DNA of 64,000 bases from Pseudomonadota bacterium (GTDB lineage: Bacteria > Pseudomonadota > Gammaproteobacteria > Burkholderiales > Ferrovaceae): assembly GCA_021796835.1 (NCBI GenBank), contig JAKABO010000009.1, positions 1-64,000 of the forward strand, read 5' to 3'. Positions 37,261-47,748 of this stretch are shown piece after piece. The number at the start of each line of letters is the position of its first letter. Position 1 is the first letter of the stretch. The notes under the pieces are model-generated. The model saw only the letters and a list, made by a program, of their open reading frames with translations, did no database searches and was not told the DNA's origin. The position numbers and the translations under genes were made by a program.

Positions 37261-38706
37261 ATGTCCATGGACCCCATTTCGATTGCCAAAGCGACGTTGC
37301 TGGCGCCGTTTGCCCTTGAAGAAGAAGATTTGTCCCGAACCCTGGGTTTGATGCTGACCCACGATGTGGATTATGCCGATCTGTATTTCCAGTATTCCCG
37401 CTCGGAAGGCTGGAGCCTGGAGGAGGGGGCCGTCAAGTCGGGTTCCTTCCATATCGAGCAGGGGGTGGGCATTCGCGCCATCAGCGGAGAAAAGACCGCG
37501 TTTGCCTATTCCGACGACATTCACGGGGCGGCGCTGGAACAGGCGGCCCGGGCCACGCGGGCCATCGGACGTTCCGGTCAGGAGGCGGTCTGTCCCCTGT
37601 TGCGTGCGAAACCACACCCGGCGGCACTTCTCTATGCCCCCCAGGACCCCCTGTCGACCTTGCCCGACGAAGCCAAGGTACGGCTTCTGGAGCGTCTGGA
37701 GGGAATGGCGCGCCGGATCGACCCGCGGGTCGTCCAGGTCATGGCTTCGCTGGCCGGCGAATACGAAGTGGTCCTGGTGGCGCGCAGTGATGGGGGATTC
37801 CAGGCCGATGTCCGCCCGCTGGTGCGGGTTTCCCTGCAGGTGATTGCCGAGCAGGGGGGGGTGCGCGAACAGGGTTCGGCGGGGGGGGGCGGACGCAGCG
37901 GCTACGAATATTTCAGTGACGCCGTCCTGGAAGGGTATGCCCGTCAAGCCGTCCAGCAGGCCCTGCTCAACCTGGAGGCCCGCCCCGCCCCGGCCGGTAC
38001 CATGACGGTGGTCCTGGGGTCCGGCTGGCCGGGAATCCTCCTGCATGAAGCCATCGGTCACGGCCTGGAAGGGGATTTCAACCGCAAGGGAACCTCGGCC
38101 TTCAGCGGACGAATCGGACAACGGGTCGCGGCTGCGGGCGTGACGGTAGTGGATGACGGAACCCTGCCGGGACGACGGGGTTCCCTGCAATGGGACGACG
38201 AAGGCCAGCCGGGACAATGTACCCCGCTGATCGAGGACGGGATCTTGCGGGGCTATCTGCAGGATGGTCTGAATGCCCGCCTGATGAACATGGCGCCCAC
38301 CGGAAACGGACGGCGCGAATCCTTCGCCCATCTGCCCTTGCCGCGCATGACCAATACCTACATGCGCAACGGAAATCGCCCGCCCGAGGAGATCCTCGCC
38401 TCCCTGGACCGGGGGATCTATGCGGTGAATTTCGGCGGTGGCCAGGTGGACATCACCAGCGGAAAATTTGTTTTTTCCATGTCCGAGGCCTGGTGGGTGG
38501 AAAACGGGAAATGCCTGTATCCGGTCAGGGGCGCAACCCTGATCGGCAACGGGCCGGATGTGCTTACCCGGGTCTCCATGATCGGTCATGATCTGGCGCT
38601 GGACCCCGGGGTGGGGGTGTGTGGCAAGGAGGGGCAAAGTGTGCCCGTGGGCGTTGGCCAACCGACCCTGCGCATCGATGGTCTGACGGTGGGTGGGACG
38701 GTCTAG
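37261..38706 (+). CDS. tldD: Metalloprotease TldD
   Basis: 481 residues, full length. The zinc site HExxxH at about 262-267 (LHEAIGHGLEGD) with the later conserved 'CLYPVRGATLIGNGP' identifies TldD, the catalytic half of the TldD/TldE (PmbA) protease that cleaves unfolded peptides, including microcin and CcdA substrates. AGGA lies just before the ATG. No pmbA is in the window; it is usually unlinked. Confidence 0.94.
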   Translation: MSMDPISIAKATLLAPFALEEEDLSRTLGLMLTHDVDYADLYFQYSRSEGWSLEEGAVKSGSFHIEQGVGIRAISGEKTAFAYSDDIHGAALEQAARATRAIGRSGQEAVCPLLRAKPHPAALLYAPQDPLSTLPDEAKVRLLERLEGMARRIDPRVVQVMASLAGEYEVVLVARSDGGFQADVRPLVRVSLQVIAEQGGVREQGSAGGGGRSGYEYFSDAVLEGYARQAVQQALLNLEARPAPAGTMTVVLGSGWPGILLHEAIGHGLEGDFNRKGTSAFSGRIGQRVAAAGVTVVDDGTLPGRRGSLQWDDEGQPGQCTPLIEDGILRGYLQDGLNARLMNMAPTGNGRRESFAHLPLPRMTNTYMRNGNRPPEEILASLDRGIYAVNFGGGQVDITSGKFVFSMSEAWWVENGKCLYPVRGATLIGNGPDVLTRVSMIGHDLALDPGVGVCGKEGQSVPVGVGQPTLRIDGLTVGGTV

Positions 38707-38754
38707 CCCCCCCTTTGGTAGAATGTCGCTTTTGGCCAGTCGGGAATTCGGGAA

Positions 38755-39834
38755 ATGAAGGATGTTTTACCAGAGAACGACGACGTAAGGGTTCAGGGCA
38801 TCGAGGAATTGGTGACCCCGGACCAGGTGTTGCGCGAAATCCCCAGTACGACCGCCGCCGCCCGGGTGGTCTTCGACACCCGCCAGCAGGTTCATCGCAT
38901 CCTCCATGGGGTGGATGATCGTCTGCTGGTGATCGTGGGGCCCTGCTCGATTCACGATCCCATCGCCGCGCTGGAATACGCCCGGGGGTTGGTTCCCCTG
39001 ATTCAGCACTGGCAGCAGGAACTGCTCCTCGTGATGCGGGTATATTTCGAGAAACCCCGCACCACGGTGGGTTGGAAGGGGTTGATCAACGATCCCGGAC
39101 TCGACGGCAGTTTCAAGATCAATGAAGGCTTGCGGGTGGCGCGTCGTCTGCTGTTGGCCATCAACGAGATGGGGGTTCCCGCGGGGACTGAATTTCTGGA
39201 TTTGATCACCCCTCAGTACCTGGCCGATCTGATCAGTTGGGGCGCCATTGGGGCGCGTACCACGGAAAGTCAGGTGCATCGCGAACTGGCTTCGGGATTG
39301 TCCTGTCCTGTGGGGTTCAAGAATGGAACCGACGGAAACCTGCGGATTGCAGTGGATGCCATCCGGGCGGCCCAGCAGCCCCATCATTTCCTGTCGGTGA
39401 CCAAGGCGGGTCGTTCGGCCATCGTGGCGACGCGAGGCAACGAAGATTGCCACGTGATCCTGCGGGGCGGAAAAGCGCCCAACTATCAGGCGCTCCACGT
39501 GGAGGAGGCCGCCAGCCAACTGGCCCAGGGCGGCTTGAGCGCGCGCATCATGATCGATCTCAGTCATGCCAACAGCGCCAAAAATCCGGAGAACCAGGTG
39601 CATGTGGGGCACGATGTGGCGTTGCAGTTGCGCCAGGGTGAACAGCGCATCATGGGGGTCATGATCGAGAGTCACCTGCGCTCGGGGCGTCAGGATCTGG
39701 TTTCGGGGAAACCCCTGGTCTACGGTCAGAGCATCACCGATGGATGTCTGGCCATGCCGCAGACCGCGCACATCCTGGAAGAGTTGGGGATGGCGGTGCG
39801 GGCCCGGCGGGCCCGGGAAGACGAGGAGGAATGA
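38755..39834 (+). CDS. 3-deoxy-7-phosphoheptulonate (DAHP) synthase, AroG/F/H class
   Basis: 359 residues, type I-alpha. It condenses PEP and erythrose-4-phosphate, the entry to the shikimate route. Active-site segments: 'VGPCSIHDP', 'MRVYFEKPRTTVGWKGLIND' (in part), 'GARTTESQVHREL', 'GFKNGTDG' and 'DLSHANS'. The amino acid that inhibits it (Phe, Tyr or Trp) cannot be read from sequence with certainty. The end of the gene carries a GAGGAGG ribosome site for the next gene. Confidence 0.93.
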   Translation: MKDVLPENDDVRVQGIEELVTPDQVLREIPSTTAAARVVFDTRQQVHRILHGVDDRLLVIVGPCSIHDPIAALEYARGLVPLIQHWQQELLLVMRVYFEKPRTTVGWKGLINDPGLDGSFKINEGLRVARRLLLAINEMGVPAGTEFLDLITPQYLADLISWGAIGARTTESQVHRELASGLSCPVGFKNGTDGNLRIAVDAIRAAQQPHHFLSVTKAGRSAIVATRGNEDCHVILRGGKAPNYQALHVEEAASQLAQGGLSARIMIDLSHANSAKNPENQVHVGHDVALQLRQGEQRIMGVMIESHLRSGRQDLVSGKPLVYGQSITDGCLAMPQTAHILEELGMAVRARRAREDEEE

Positions 39835-39837
39835 ACG

Positions 39838-40410
39838 ATGGAACATGATTTTCACGTTCATGGCGCTCATGAACACGAACTGGAGCACGCGGCCCAGGGG
39901 CATGGAGGGACGGTGGCGCTGGCCCAGCAGGTGGCGATTTTTACGGCGATTCTGGCGGCGATCGGGGCCGTGGTCAGTTACCTGGGGGGGAATACGCAGA
40001 ATGAATCGCTCATGCACAAGAATGAAGCGGTTCTCTACAAAGCCCATGCCAGCGATCAGTGGAGTTTTTATCAGGCCAAGAGCACCAAGGCGCATCTGAT
40101 GTCCCTGGCGGCCCAGTTGGCTCCGGAAGACCGGCGGCGGGGTTATGCGGCCGATCTGGCGCGTTACGAGACGGAAAAGAAGGAGATCAAGGCGCGGGCC
40201 GAGGCTTTTGAGGCACAATCGCGCTACGAGAACGAATTGGCCGACAAGTATTTTCATCCACACCATGCCCTGGCGCTGGCCATGACCTTCATACAAATTG
40301 CCATCGCCCTGGCTTCGGTGACTGCGCTGACCCAGCGGCGCTGGCTGCTCTGGCCAGCCGGTGTGGGAGCGTTGGTGGGCTGTGGGCTGGCGGTTTGGGC
40401 TTATCTCTGA
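39838..40410 (+). CDS. DUF4337-family membrane protein
   Basis: 190 residues. The N-terminus is His-rich (HDFHVHGAHEHELEHA), followed by one membrane helix (about 28-49, VAIFTAILAAIGAVVSYLGG), a helical charged middle and two C-terminal hydrophobic helices (MTFIQIAIALASVTAL and LLWPAGVGALVGCGLAVWAYL). This is the DUF4337 layout, function unknown. The His-rich tail might bind metal, but that is a guess. It is tightly placed between the DAHP synthase (3 nt) and accA (9 nt) and has a strong ribosome site. Confidence 0.82.
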   Translation: MEHDFHVHGAHEHELEHAAQGHGGTVALAQQVAIFTAILAAIGAVVSYLGGNTQNESLMHKNEAVLYKAHASDQWSFYQAKSTKAHLMSLAAQLAPEDRRRGYAADLARYETEKKEIKARAEAFEAQSRYENELADKYFHPHHALALAMTFIQIAIALASVTALTQRRWLLWPAGVGALVGCGLAVWAYL

Positions 40411-40419
40411 GGACGGGCG

Positions 40420-41382
40420 ATGAAAACGGTATTTCTGGAATTTGAACAACCCATTGGGGAACTGGAATCCAAAATCGAGGAACTGCGTTTCATGCAGGAA
40501 GATTCGGCGGTGGATATCTCCCAGGAAATCGAACGGTTGCAAAAGAAGAGTCAGACCCTGACCAAGGATATCTATGCGGGCCTCAAGGCCTGGCAGGTGG
40601 CGCAGGTGGCCCGCCATAGCCAGCGCCCCTATACCCTGGACTACATCGAAGCGTTGTTTACGGGGTTTGAAGAATTGCATGGCGACCGGAGTTTTTCCGA
40701 TGACCCGGCGATCGTCTGTGGGGTGGCCCGTTTTGGTGAACGCCCGGTCGTGGTGATCGGTCATCAGAAAGGACGCGATACCAAGGACCGCATCTACCGG
40801 AATTTCGGGCAGGCGCGCCCGGAAGGTTACCGCAAGGCGCTGCGCCTGATGCGTCTGGCCGAGAAATTCCATCTGCCGATTTTCACCTTTATCGACACGC
40901 CCGGCGCTTATCCGGGGATCGGGGCCGAGGAACGGGGGCAGTCGGAGGCCATCGGGCGCAATCTGCTGGAAATGGCGGCCCTGCAAACGCCGATCATCTG
41001 CACGGTGATTGGGGAGGGCGGGTCGGGGGGAGCCCTGGCGGTGGGCGTGGGCGACGCCACCTTGATGCTCCAGTACGGAATTTACTCGGTGATCTCTCCG
41101 GAGGGCTGTGCCGCCATTCTGTGGAAAACGCCCGAAAAGACCAGCGATGCCGCGGAAGCCCTGGCCATTACCTCCGCGCGCCTGAAATCGCTGGGCCTGG
41201 TGGACAAAGTGGTGGCGGAACCGCTCGGGGGGGCGCACCGGGATCCAGTGACCATGATGCAGAACCTGCGTCGTGCGCTGCAGGATACCTTGAAATCCCT
41301 GGATGCCCTGACCCTGGATGAATTGCTGGCGCGGCGTCATGATCGCCTCATGGGGTATGGAAAGTTCAAGGAAAACCACTGA
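40420..41382 (+). CDS. accA: Acetyl-CoA carboxylase carboxyltransferase subunit alpha
   Basis: 320 residues, standard length. With AccD it transfers the carboxyl group from carboxybiotin to acetyl-CoA, making malonyl-CoA for fatty acid synthesis. Signature blocks: '[18 protein letters not shown]', '[17 protein letters not shown]', '[18 protein letters not shown]' and '[15 protein letters not shown]'. The tilS start overlaps its 3' end. Confidence 0.96.
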   Translation: MKTVFLEFEQPIGELESKIEELRFMQEDSAVDISQEIERLQKKSQTLTKDIYAGLKAWQVAQVARHSQRPYTLDYIEALFTGFEELHGDRSFSDDPAIVCGVARFGERPVVVIGHQKGRDTKDRIYRNFGQARPEGYRKALRLMRLAEKFHLPIFTFIDTPGAYPGIGAEERGQSEAIGRNLLEMAALQTPIICTVIGEGGSGGALAVGVGDATLMLQYGIYSVISPEGCAAILWKTPEKTSDAAEALAITSARLKSLGLVDKVVAEPLGGAHRDPVTMMQNLRRALQDTLKSLDALTLDELLARRHDRLMGYGKFKENH

Positions 41383-42349
41383 TCCCCTGTCCCGGCAGGT
41401 ATCCCGGCAGCTGACCGGATTCCTGCAACCGGGGCAACGTCTGGTGGTGGCCCTGAGCGGCGGACTGGATTCGGTCGTGTTGCTGCATGTGTTGCACGGG
41501 CTCCAGTCCGAACTGGGCTTCCGTTTGAGCGCGGTGCATGTCAATCATCGACTTCAATCTGCGGCCAACGACTGGGCGGTATTCTGCGCGCGGTTATGCC
41601 GGCAGTGGCAGATCCCCTGCGCGGAATCTGTCGTGACGGTGACCCGGAAGGGGGGGGAAAGCCTGGAGGCGGTGGCCCGTGCCCGGCGTTATGAGGTTTT
41701 TGCCCGTCAGTCGGCGGAGTGGGTGGCCCTGGCGCATCATCAGGACGATCAGGCGGAAACCGTATTGCTGCAGTTGCTGCGGGGGGCCGGGTTGCCGGGG
41801 CTGCAGGCCATGCCTCAGCAGCGTTTGCTGGGTCCGGATGGACCGTGCCTGGTGCGTCCCCTGCTGGGGGTTCCGCGTGCCGTCCTGCAATCCTACGCCG
41901 AGGCACGGGATCTGGACTGGGTCGAGGACCCCTCCAATCGGGATCCCCGTCATGCGCGGAACTTTCTGCGCCAGCGCGTGGGTCCCTTGCTGGATGAGGC
42001 TTTTCCGGCCTGGCGGGCCACGTTGAGTCGCAGTGCGCGTCATCTGGCGCAGGCGCAGGCCGTCCTCGATGACCTGTCCGCCCAGGACTGGCAAGAGATT
42101 TCCGATGAACGGGGCTTGAAAATCGCGGCATTGCAGCCCTTGACGGAGGCTCGTGCGCTCCATCTCCTGCGCTGGTGGATTCGGCAACAGGGGGCCCCCG
42201 CCTGCTCGGAACGGCGTTTGCAGGAGATTTTGCGCCAGGGCAGGGCACGTCCTGACCATCATCCGGAAATTCGCTGGGCCGGTTGGACCCTGGTGCGGCG
42301 TCAGGGATACTGGCGGATTTCGCCCCCTGCCGGGCAGGAGTTTTCCTGA
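41357..42349 (+). CDS. tilS: tRNA(Ile)-lysidine synthase
   Basis: About 330 residues. The PP-loop ATP site SGGLDS lies at about 34-39, followed by 'HVNHRLQSA', '[11 protein letters not shown]' and 'RPLLGVPRA'. It modifies C34 of tRNA-Ile2 to lysidine so AUA is read as Ile. ATG 41357 overlaps accA; upstream Met and Val codons in the frame are less likely. It is about 100 residues shorter than E. coli TilS and appears to lack most of the C-terminal TilS_C domain. Confidence 0.88.
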   Translation: MESSRKTTDPLSRQVSRQLTGFLQPGQRLVVALSGGLDSVVLLHVLHGLQSELGFRLSAVHVNHRLQSAANDWAVFCARLCRQWQIPCAESVVTVTRKGGESLEAVARARRYEVFARQSAEWVALAHHQDDQAETVLLQLLRGAGLPGLQAMPQQRLLGPDGPCLVRPLLGVPRAVLQSYAEARDLDWVEDPSNRDPRHARNFLRQRVGPLLDEAFPAWRATLSRSARHLAQAQAVLDDLSAQDWQEISDERGLKIAALQPLTEARALHLLRWWIRQQGAPACSERRLQEILRQGRARPDHHPEIRWAGWTLVRRQGYWRISPPAGQEFS

Positions 42350-42432
42350 TCCATCCGGGAGGACGGGCTGCGTTTTCTTTGGGCTCATGATAGAATCGAA
42401 AGGTTTTCCCTCTACTTTTTTGGAGTCCCTGT

Positions 42433-42858
42433 ATGTCCCTCGAGAGAACCCTATCCATTTTGAAACCGGATGCCGTTGCCAAGAACGTGATCGGTGAGAT
42501 TTACACCCGCTTTGAAAAGGCGGGCCTCAAGGTGATAGCGGCCCGCATGGCCTGGCTGTCCCAACGGGAAGCCGAGGGCTTTTATGCCGTCCATCGCGAA
42601 CGTCCATTTTTCAAGGATCTGGTTTCATTCATGATTTCAGGGCCGGTGATGATCCAGGTACTGGAAGGCGAAAATGCGATCCTCAAGCATCGCGACCTGA
42701 TGGGCGCCACCGATCCCAAAAAAGCGGCTCCAGGCACGATTCGTGCGGATTTTGCCGAAAGCATCGACGCCAATGCCGTCCATGGTTCTGATGGTGCAGA
42801 GACTGCCGCGGTTGAAATCGCTTACTTTTTTCCGGCCGCCCAGATTCATTCCCGTTGA
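42433..42858 (+). CDS. ndk: Nucleoside-diphosphate kinase
   Basis: 141 residues, standard. It moves phosphate from ATP to other NDPs through a phosphohistidine. '[18 protein letters not shown]' is the canonical N-terminus and the active-site His lies in '[15 protein letters not shown]'. It is separated from tilS by 83 bp, and rlmN begins 11 nt downstream. Confidence 0.97.
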   Translation: MSLERTLSILKPDAVAKNVIGEIYTRFEKAGLKVIAARMAWLSQREAEGFYAVHRERPFFKDLVSFMISGPVMIQVLEGENAILKHRDLMGATDPKKAAPGTIRADFAESIDANAVHGSDGAETAAVEIAYFFPAAQIHSR

Positions 42859-42869
42859 TTTGATGAACG

Positions 42870-43952
42870 ATGACCATCAACCTGTTGGGCTTGAACCGCG
42901 CTGAGCTTACCCAGTTTCTGACAGGATTGGGGGAGAAGCCTTTTCGCGCCCGGCAGGTGATGCGCTGGATTCATCAGGAAGGCGTGGCAGATTTCGGCCA
43001 GATGACCGACCTGTCCAAAACGGCCCGCCAACGTCTGGCAGAACACGCCCATGTGGAGGTGCCCGCCCTGGTTTCCGAGCAGACGGCCGAGGACGGGACG
43101 CGCAAGTGGGTTCTCTCTCTGGGCCCCGGGAATGCCATCGAAACGGTTTTCATTCCCGAAGCTCACCGCGGGACGCTGTGCATCTCCTCCCAGGTGGGCT
43201 GTGCCCTGGAATGTTCTTTCTGTTCCACCGGGCGGCAAGGGTTCAATCGCAACCTGACGACCGCCGAGATCGTCGGACAGGTCTGGTGGGCCAACCAGGC
43301 CCTGGGCGCCAACGAGTCGCATGAACGGGTCATCAGCAACGTCGTTCTGATGGGCATGGGCGAACCCCTGCTCAATTATGACGCGGTGGTGGCGGCCCTG
43401 GATATTCTGCTGGACGATTTTGGCTATGGATTGTCGCGGCGCCGTGTGACTCTGTCCACCTCGGGCGTGATTCCTGCCCTGGATCGTTTGAGCGAACGTG
43501 CTCCGGTGGCTCTGGCGGTCTCCCTGCACGCCCCCACCGACGAGTTGCGCGACCAACTGGTGCCGATCAACCGGAAATATCCGCTTGCAGTCCTGATGGC
43601 GGCTTGTCGGCGTTATCTGAAGGCCGCGCCCCGTGATTTCATCACCTTCGAGTATGTGATGCTGGCTGGGGTCAACGATTCCGACCAGCAGGCACGGCAA
43701 TTGATCGATTGTGTGCGGGACGTCCCCTGCAAGTTCAACCTGATCCCCTTCAATCCCTTTCCGGGGTCCGGGTATCGACGCTCTGCACCGGAAAGAATCG
43801 CCCGTTTTCGTGACCTCCTCATGGCCGCGGGGCTGGTCGTGACGGTGCGCAGGACCCGCGGGGATGAGATCGATGCCGCCTGTGGCCAGCTGGCGGGAAA
43901 GGTGGTGGATCGCAGCCGGCGGCACGAAAAACGCGAGGAAGAGCGGATATGA
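42870..43952 (+). CDS. rlmN: 23S rRNA (A2503-C2)/tRNA (A37-C2) methyltransferase
   Basis: 360 residues. Radical-SAM enzyme with the CxxxCxxC cluster motif in [12 protein letters not shown]. The methyl-carrying Cys lies near the C-terminus in the '[12 protein letters not shown]' region, and the other catalytic Cys is in the '[12 protein letters not shown]' region. It methylates A2503 of 23S rRNA and A37 of some tRNAs. Its stop overlaps the start of the rodZ-like gene. pilF, often found between rlmN and rodZ, is not present. Confidence 0.96.
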   Translation: MTINLLGLNRAELTQFLTGLGEKPFRARQVMRWIHQEGVADFGQMTDLSKTARQRLAEHAHVEVPALVSEQTAEDGTRKWVLSLGPGNAIETVFIPEAHRGTLCISSQVGCALECSFCSTGRQGFNRNLTTAEIVGQVWWANQALGANESHERVISNVVLMGMGEPLLNYDAVVAALDILLDDFGYGLSRRRVTLSTSGVIPALDRLSERAPVALAVSLHAPTDELRDQLVPINRKYPLAVLMAACRRYLKAAPRDFITFEYVMLAGVNDSDQQARQLIDCVRDVPCKFNLIPFNPFPGSGYRRSAPERIARFRDLLMAAGLVVTVRRTRGDEIDAACGQLAGKVVDRSRRHEKREEERI

Positions 43953-44611
43953 ATCAGGAAAGTGGCGGACAGTCCCACGTTGGGCAAAGCCTCACCGCAC
44001 TGCGCGAGCAGAAGGGGCTCACGCTTCAGGACATGGTGCAGCGCCTGCGTTTTTCTCCGCACCAGTTGCAGTTGCTGGAAGCGGGCGACTACGATGCCTT
44101 GCCCGACATCATGTTTGTGCGTGCGCTGGTGCGCGCCTATGCCAGTCAACTGGGAGAATCTCCTGCCGCTCTGCTGGCCCAACTCGAGCGGGAGCGGCAG
44201 GATGCACGCCCCCCGCACCTCGTGCCGCTGACTTCCCCGCCTGTTCCGCCCAGGAGACAGCGACCCTGGGGCCGGGAAATTTCGGCTTCCTGGAAACAGG
44301 TGCCGCGTGCGTTCCCGGTGGGGGTGCTGCTGATCGTGGTCATCCTGGGCGCAGCCGGCGTGGCGGGTTGGCAAACGGGCGTTTTTTCGGGAAAGAATCC
44401 CCTGGAAGCGACCACCGTGGCGCATCCGTCTTCCCTCCGGTCTCCTTTTTCCAATGCCCTTCCTCCCCTGGAATCCACACCCGTCCAGGCAGAACCGGCG
44501 CAGCCCCTTCCTGCCGGGAAACTCTCTGAAGAAGACAGGCTGCCCCGGTCGTCCGCTGCTTCCCCCGCGCACCCTGTGCCGCCACAGGGATCGGTGACGG
44601 GGCAGCCATGA
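43949..44611 (+). CDS. rodZ: RodZ-like helix-turn-helix membrane protein, C-terminal domain missing
   Basis: 220 residues. The N-terminal helix-turn-helix (about 12-80: '[19 protein letters not shown]' and '[10 protein letters not shown]') is the cytoplasmic domain that binds MreB in E. coli. A membrane helix follows at about 121-141 ([20 protein letters not shown]), then a Pro/Ser-rich periplasmic tail of about 80 residues. The folded C-terminal DUF4115 domain seen in full-length RodZ is absent. The start overlaps rlmN and the end overlaps ispG, so the shortening does not look like a recent frameshift. Confidence 0.85.
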   Translation: MNQESGGQSHVGQSLTALREQKGLTLQDMVQRLRFSPHQLQLLEAGDYDALPDIMFVRALVRAYASQLGESPAALLAQLERERQDARPPHLVPLTSPPVPPRRQRPWGREISASWKQVPRAFPVGVLLIVVILGAAGVAGWQTGVFSGKNPLEATTVAHPSSLRSPFSNALPPLESTPVQAEPAQPLPAGKLSEEDRLPRSSAASPAHPVPPQGSVTGQP

Positions 44612-45846
44612 GCAGCTCCATGCAGGAAGGGATCCAGCGGCGCCATTCCCGTCCGGTTCAGGTCGGGTCCCTGTGGATTGGCGGGGATGCACCCATCGTC
44701 GTGCAATCCATGACCAATACTGATACGGCGGATTTCGAGGCGACCCTCCAGCAGATCCAGGCCCTGGCCCAGGCAGGCTCGGAACTGGTGCGGGTGACCG
44801 TGAATACGGCAGAAGCCGCCCGCCAGGTTCCTGCGCTGCGCCAGGCCCTCGACCGGACGGGATATGCCGTTCCTCTGGTGGGGGACTTTCACTTCAACGG
44901 ACACAAACTGTTGAGTGAGTTTCCCGACTGTGCCCGGGCGCTGGCCAAATACCGTATCAATCCCGGCAATGTCGGGCAGGGTTCCCGGCGCGACGAGCAG
45001 TTTGCCCGGTTGATCGAACTCGCGCGGACCCATGATAAACCGATCCGGATCGGCGTGAACTGGGGCAGTCTGGACCCCCAGGTCATGGCCCGCTTCATGG
45101 ATGAAAATGCCCGTCTGGCCGAGCCCCATCCGGTTTCCCGGGTCATGCGCCAGGCGCTGGTGGCTTCGGCACTGGAAAGTGCCGCGCAGGCAGTGGCCTG
45201 GGGTTTGGCGCCCGAGCGCATCGTCCTGTCCTGCAAGGTGAGCGGGGTTCAGGATCTGATCGCCGTTTACCGGGATCTGGCCCGGCGCTGTGACTACCCG
45301 CTGCACCTCGGTTTGACGGAAGCCGGCCTGGGGAGCAAGGGGATCGTGGCCTCTACGGCGGCTCTGGCCGTGCTGTTGCAAGAAGGGATCGGGGATACCC
45401 TGAGGGTATCGCTGACGCCGGAGCCCGGCGGCGACCGCACCCTGGAAGTGCGGGTAGCCCAGGAGATTCTTCAGTCTCAGGGGCTGCGCGCCTTTACGCC
45501 TCAGGTGACGGCCTGTCCCGGATGCGGGCGAACCACCAGTACCTATTTCCAGTCCCTGGCCCAACAGATCGAGGCTTACCTGCGCCGTCAAATGCCCCTC
45601 TGGCGGGATCGGTATCCGGGCGTGGAGCATCTGCAGGTGGCGGTGATGGGGTGTGTGGTCAATGGTCCTGGCGAAAGCAAGCTGGCCGATATCGGCATCA
45701 GCCTTCCCGGCTCGGGCGAGCGTCCGGTGGCCCCCGTCTATGTGGATGGAGAAAAGACCGTAACGCTCAAGGGCGAACGGATTGCAGAAGAGTTTCAGGC
45801 GCTGGTGGAGACCTATGTGGCTCGGCGCTACGGAGTGGGTACATGA
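44608..45846 (+). CDS. ispG: 4-hydroxy-3-methylbut-2-enyl diphosphate synthase
   Basis: 412 residues. Fe-S enzyme of the MEP pathway producing HMBPP. The cluster cysteines lie in '[16 protein letters not shown]' and '[11 protein letters not shown]'; '[15 protein letters not shown]' is the N-terminal signature. The ATG overlaps the rodZ stop and its own stop overlaps the hisS start, so rlmN-rodZ-ispG-hisS are a single coupled unit. Confidence 0.96.
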   Translation: MSSSMQEGIQRRHSRPVQVGSLWIGGDAPIVVQSMTNTDTADFEATLQQIQALAQAGSELVRVTVNTAEAARQVPALRQALDRTGYAVPLVGDFHFNGHKLLSEFPDCARALAKYRINPGNVGQGSRRDEQFARLIELARTHDKPIRIGVNWGSLDPQVMARFMDENARLAEPHPVSRVMRQALVASALESAAQAVAWGLAPERIVLSCKVSGVQDLIAVYRDLARRCDYPLHLGLTEAGLGSKGIVASTAALAVLLQEGIGDTLRVSLTPEPGGDRTLEVRVAQEILQSQGLRAFTPQVTACPGCGRTTSTYFQSLAQQIEAYLRRQMPLWRDRYPGVEHLQVAVMGCVVNGPGESKLADIGISLPGSGERPVAPVYVDGEKTVTLKGERIAEEFQALVETYVARRYGVGT

Positions 45847-47111
45847 AAGGTGAACAGTTTCAGGCTGTCCGCGGGATGAACGACGTCATCCCGGGGGTGA
45901 GCGAGCAGTGGGCTTTTCTCGAGGAAGAAATTCGCCAGTGGTTGCGTGCTTACGCATATCGGGAGGTCCGGTTCCCCGTGGTGGAACCCACCGGTCTGTT
46001 CGTCCGTTCCATCGGGACGGCAACGGATATCGTGGAAAAGGAGATGTACAGTTTCGTGGATTCCCTCAACGGGGAGGCATTGACCTTGCGTCCCGAAGGA
46101 ACGGCTTCCTGCGCCCGGCTGGTCATCCAGCATCATCTGTTGCACGCCGGACCTCAGCGACTCTGGTACATGGGCCCCATGTTTCGCCATGAACGTCCCC
46201 AGAAAGGACGCTACCGGCAGTTTCACCAGTGTGGCGTGGAAGCGATGGGTTTTGCCGGCCCCGAGATGGATGCCGAACTGATTCTCATGACCGCCCGGCT
46301 CTGGCAGCGCCTGGGACTGAGCGACGTTTCCCTGCACCTCAATACCATTGGGTCCAGTGCCACCCGGGCGCGTTACCGTACGCGCCTGCAGACCTATTTT
46401 TCGGCCCACGCGGATCGTCTGGACGAGGACTCGCGGCGACGCCTCGCCACCAATCCCTTGCGTATCCTGGACAGCAAGAATCCGGCCATGACCGAGCTGA
46501 TCGAGAATGCCCCCCGACTGATGGATGATCTGGATGAGGAATCCCGCGTTCATTTCGAGACCTTGCAAGGGCTGTTGCAGCAGAATGGCGTGGCGTATCG
46601 AATCGATCCGCGCCTGGTGCGCGGGTTGGACTATTACAATGCCACGGTGTTTGAATGGATGACTCCCCTGCTGGGGGCTCAGAGCACCATCTGCGGCGGG
46701 GGACGGTACGACGGGCTGCTGGAGCAGTTGGGCGGGAAACCTGCCCCGGCCTGTGGTTTTGCCCTTGGAATGGAGCGGCTCCTGGCTTTACTGGAACAGC
46801 AACCGCACTGGGCGCAGCGATTCGGCGTTCATCCCGGGGTGTATGTCATGCACCAGCGGCAGGAAGCCTGGGCCCTGCGCGTGGCCGAGACGCTGCGTTC
46901 CTCCGGGTTGGACGTGCACTTTCATGCGGGCGGAGGAAATTTCAAGTCCCAGATCAAGCGTGCCGACGCCAGTGGTGCGGGGTGGGCCATCATTCTGGGC
47001 GAAGAGGAGGCGGCGCACCAGAAGGTTTCGCTCAAGCCGTTGCGTGGTCAGGGTGCCCAGTCGACACTGGATGTCATGGAAGCGATCCAACAAATCAAGT
47101 CAAGTGAGTGA
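45843..47111 (+). CDS. hisS: Histidyl-tRNA synthetase
   Basis: 422 residues. Class II synthetase: motif 1 region '[15 protein letters not shown]', motif 2 '[21 protein letters not shown]' (in part), His-specific '[13 protein letters not shown]' and 'CGGGRYDGL', and motif 3 '[10 protein letters not shown]'. ATG 45843 overlaps the ispG stop. The longer frame starting inside ispG is not homologous. yfgM follows after 4 nt. Confidence 0.97.
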   Translation: MKGEQFQAVRGMNDVIPGVSEQWAFLEEEIRQWLRAYAYREVRFPVVEPTGLFVRSIGTATDIVEKEMYSFVDSLNGEALTLRPEGTASCARLVIQHHLLHAGPQRLWYMGPMFRHERPQKGRYRQFHQCGVEAMGFAGPEMDAELILMTARLWQRLGLSDVSLHLNTIGSSATRARYRTRLQTYFSAHADRLDEDSRRRLATNPLRILDSKNPAMTELIENAPRLMDDLDEESRVHFETLQGLLQQNGVAYRIDPRLVRGLDYYNATVFEWMTPLLGAQSTICGGGRYDGLLEQLGGKPAPACGFALGMERLLALLEQQPHWAQRFGVHPGVYVMHQRQEAWALRVAETLRSSGLDVHFHAGGGNFKSQIKRADASGAGWAIILGEEEAAHQKVSLKPLRGQGAQSTLDVMEAIQQIKSSE

Positions 47112-47115
47112 ATCC

Positions 47116-47748
47116 ATGTACGATCTCGAAGAACAGGAACAAATCGATTCCCTGAAAGCCTGGTGGCGCCAGTATGGCAGGTGGGTGATGGTGGGGACGG
47201 CGGCAGCCCTGCTGGGGGTCGGCGGATACAACGGCTGGCTCTGGTACGGACACCGTCAGGACAAGGAAGCCGGACGCGCCTTTGAAGCCATACGGGTGGC
47301 TGCCCGCACGGGAGCGGTGACGCCCACTCTGGGGGCTGCCCGCGCCTTGCAGTCTCAGCAGCCCGACAGCGCCCTGGCCACCCGGGGCGCCCTGATTGCC
47401 GCGGCGATCTGCCATGCCCAGGGCAAGGACGGTGACGCCCAGGGCGAACTGGAGTGGGTCGTTCAGCATTCCCGGGAACCGGCCCTGGTTGATCTTGCGC
47501 GCTTGCGCCTGGCGGGGCTGCTGGCGGATCAGAAAAAGTTCGAGCCGGCCCTGCGCTTGCTGGACGATAACCATACGCCGGATTTTGCGGCCCTGACCCT
47601 GGATCTGCGCGGCGATATCCTGTTGGCCCTGAACCGGTTGCCCGAGGCTCGCGCGGCCTATCGGAGCGCCATGGAGAAAGCGCAGCCGATGGATGCGTTG
47701 CATCAGTTGGCGCAAAACAAGTGGGAAGCCCTGGGAGGGGGACGATGA
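47116..47748 (+). CDS. YfgM-family TPR protein (periplasmic chaperone/ancillary Sec factor)
   Basis: 210 residues. A short cytoplasmic N-terminus (YDLEEQEQIDSLKAWWRQYG) is followed by one membrane helix (about 21-42, VMVGTAAALLGVGGYNGWLW) and TPR-like helical repeats facing the periplasm. In E. coli, YfgM works with PpiD at the SecYEG translocon. The hisS-yfgM-bamB-der order is conserved in beta- and gammaproteobacteria and supports the call. Confidence 0.9.
   Translation: MYDLEEQEQIDSLKAWWRQYGRWVMVGTAAALLGVGGYNGWLWYGHRQDKEAGRAFEAIRVAARTGAVTPTLGAARALQSQQPDSALATRGALIAAAICHAQGKDGDAQGELEWVVQHSREPALVDLARLRLAGLLADQKKFEPALRLLDDNHTPDFAALTLDLRGDILLALNRLPEARAAYRSAMEKAQPMDALHQLAQNKWEALGGGR

Noticed and set aside
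38767-41544. Long open frame (925 codons) on the minus strand opposite DAHP synthase, DUF4337 and accA
   Set aside because: It is antisense to three clear genes; the translation has no recognisable domain and is typical of a GC-rich shadow frame.
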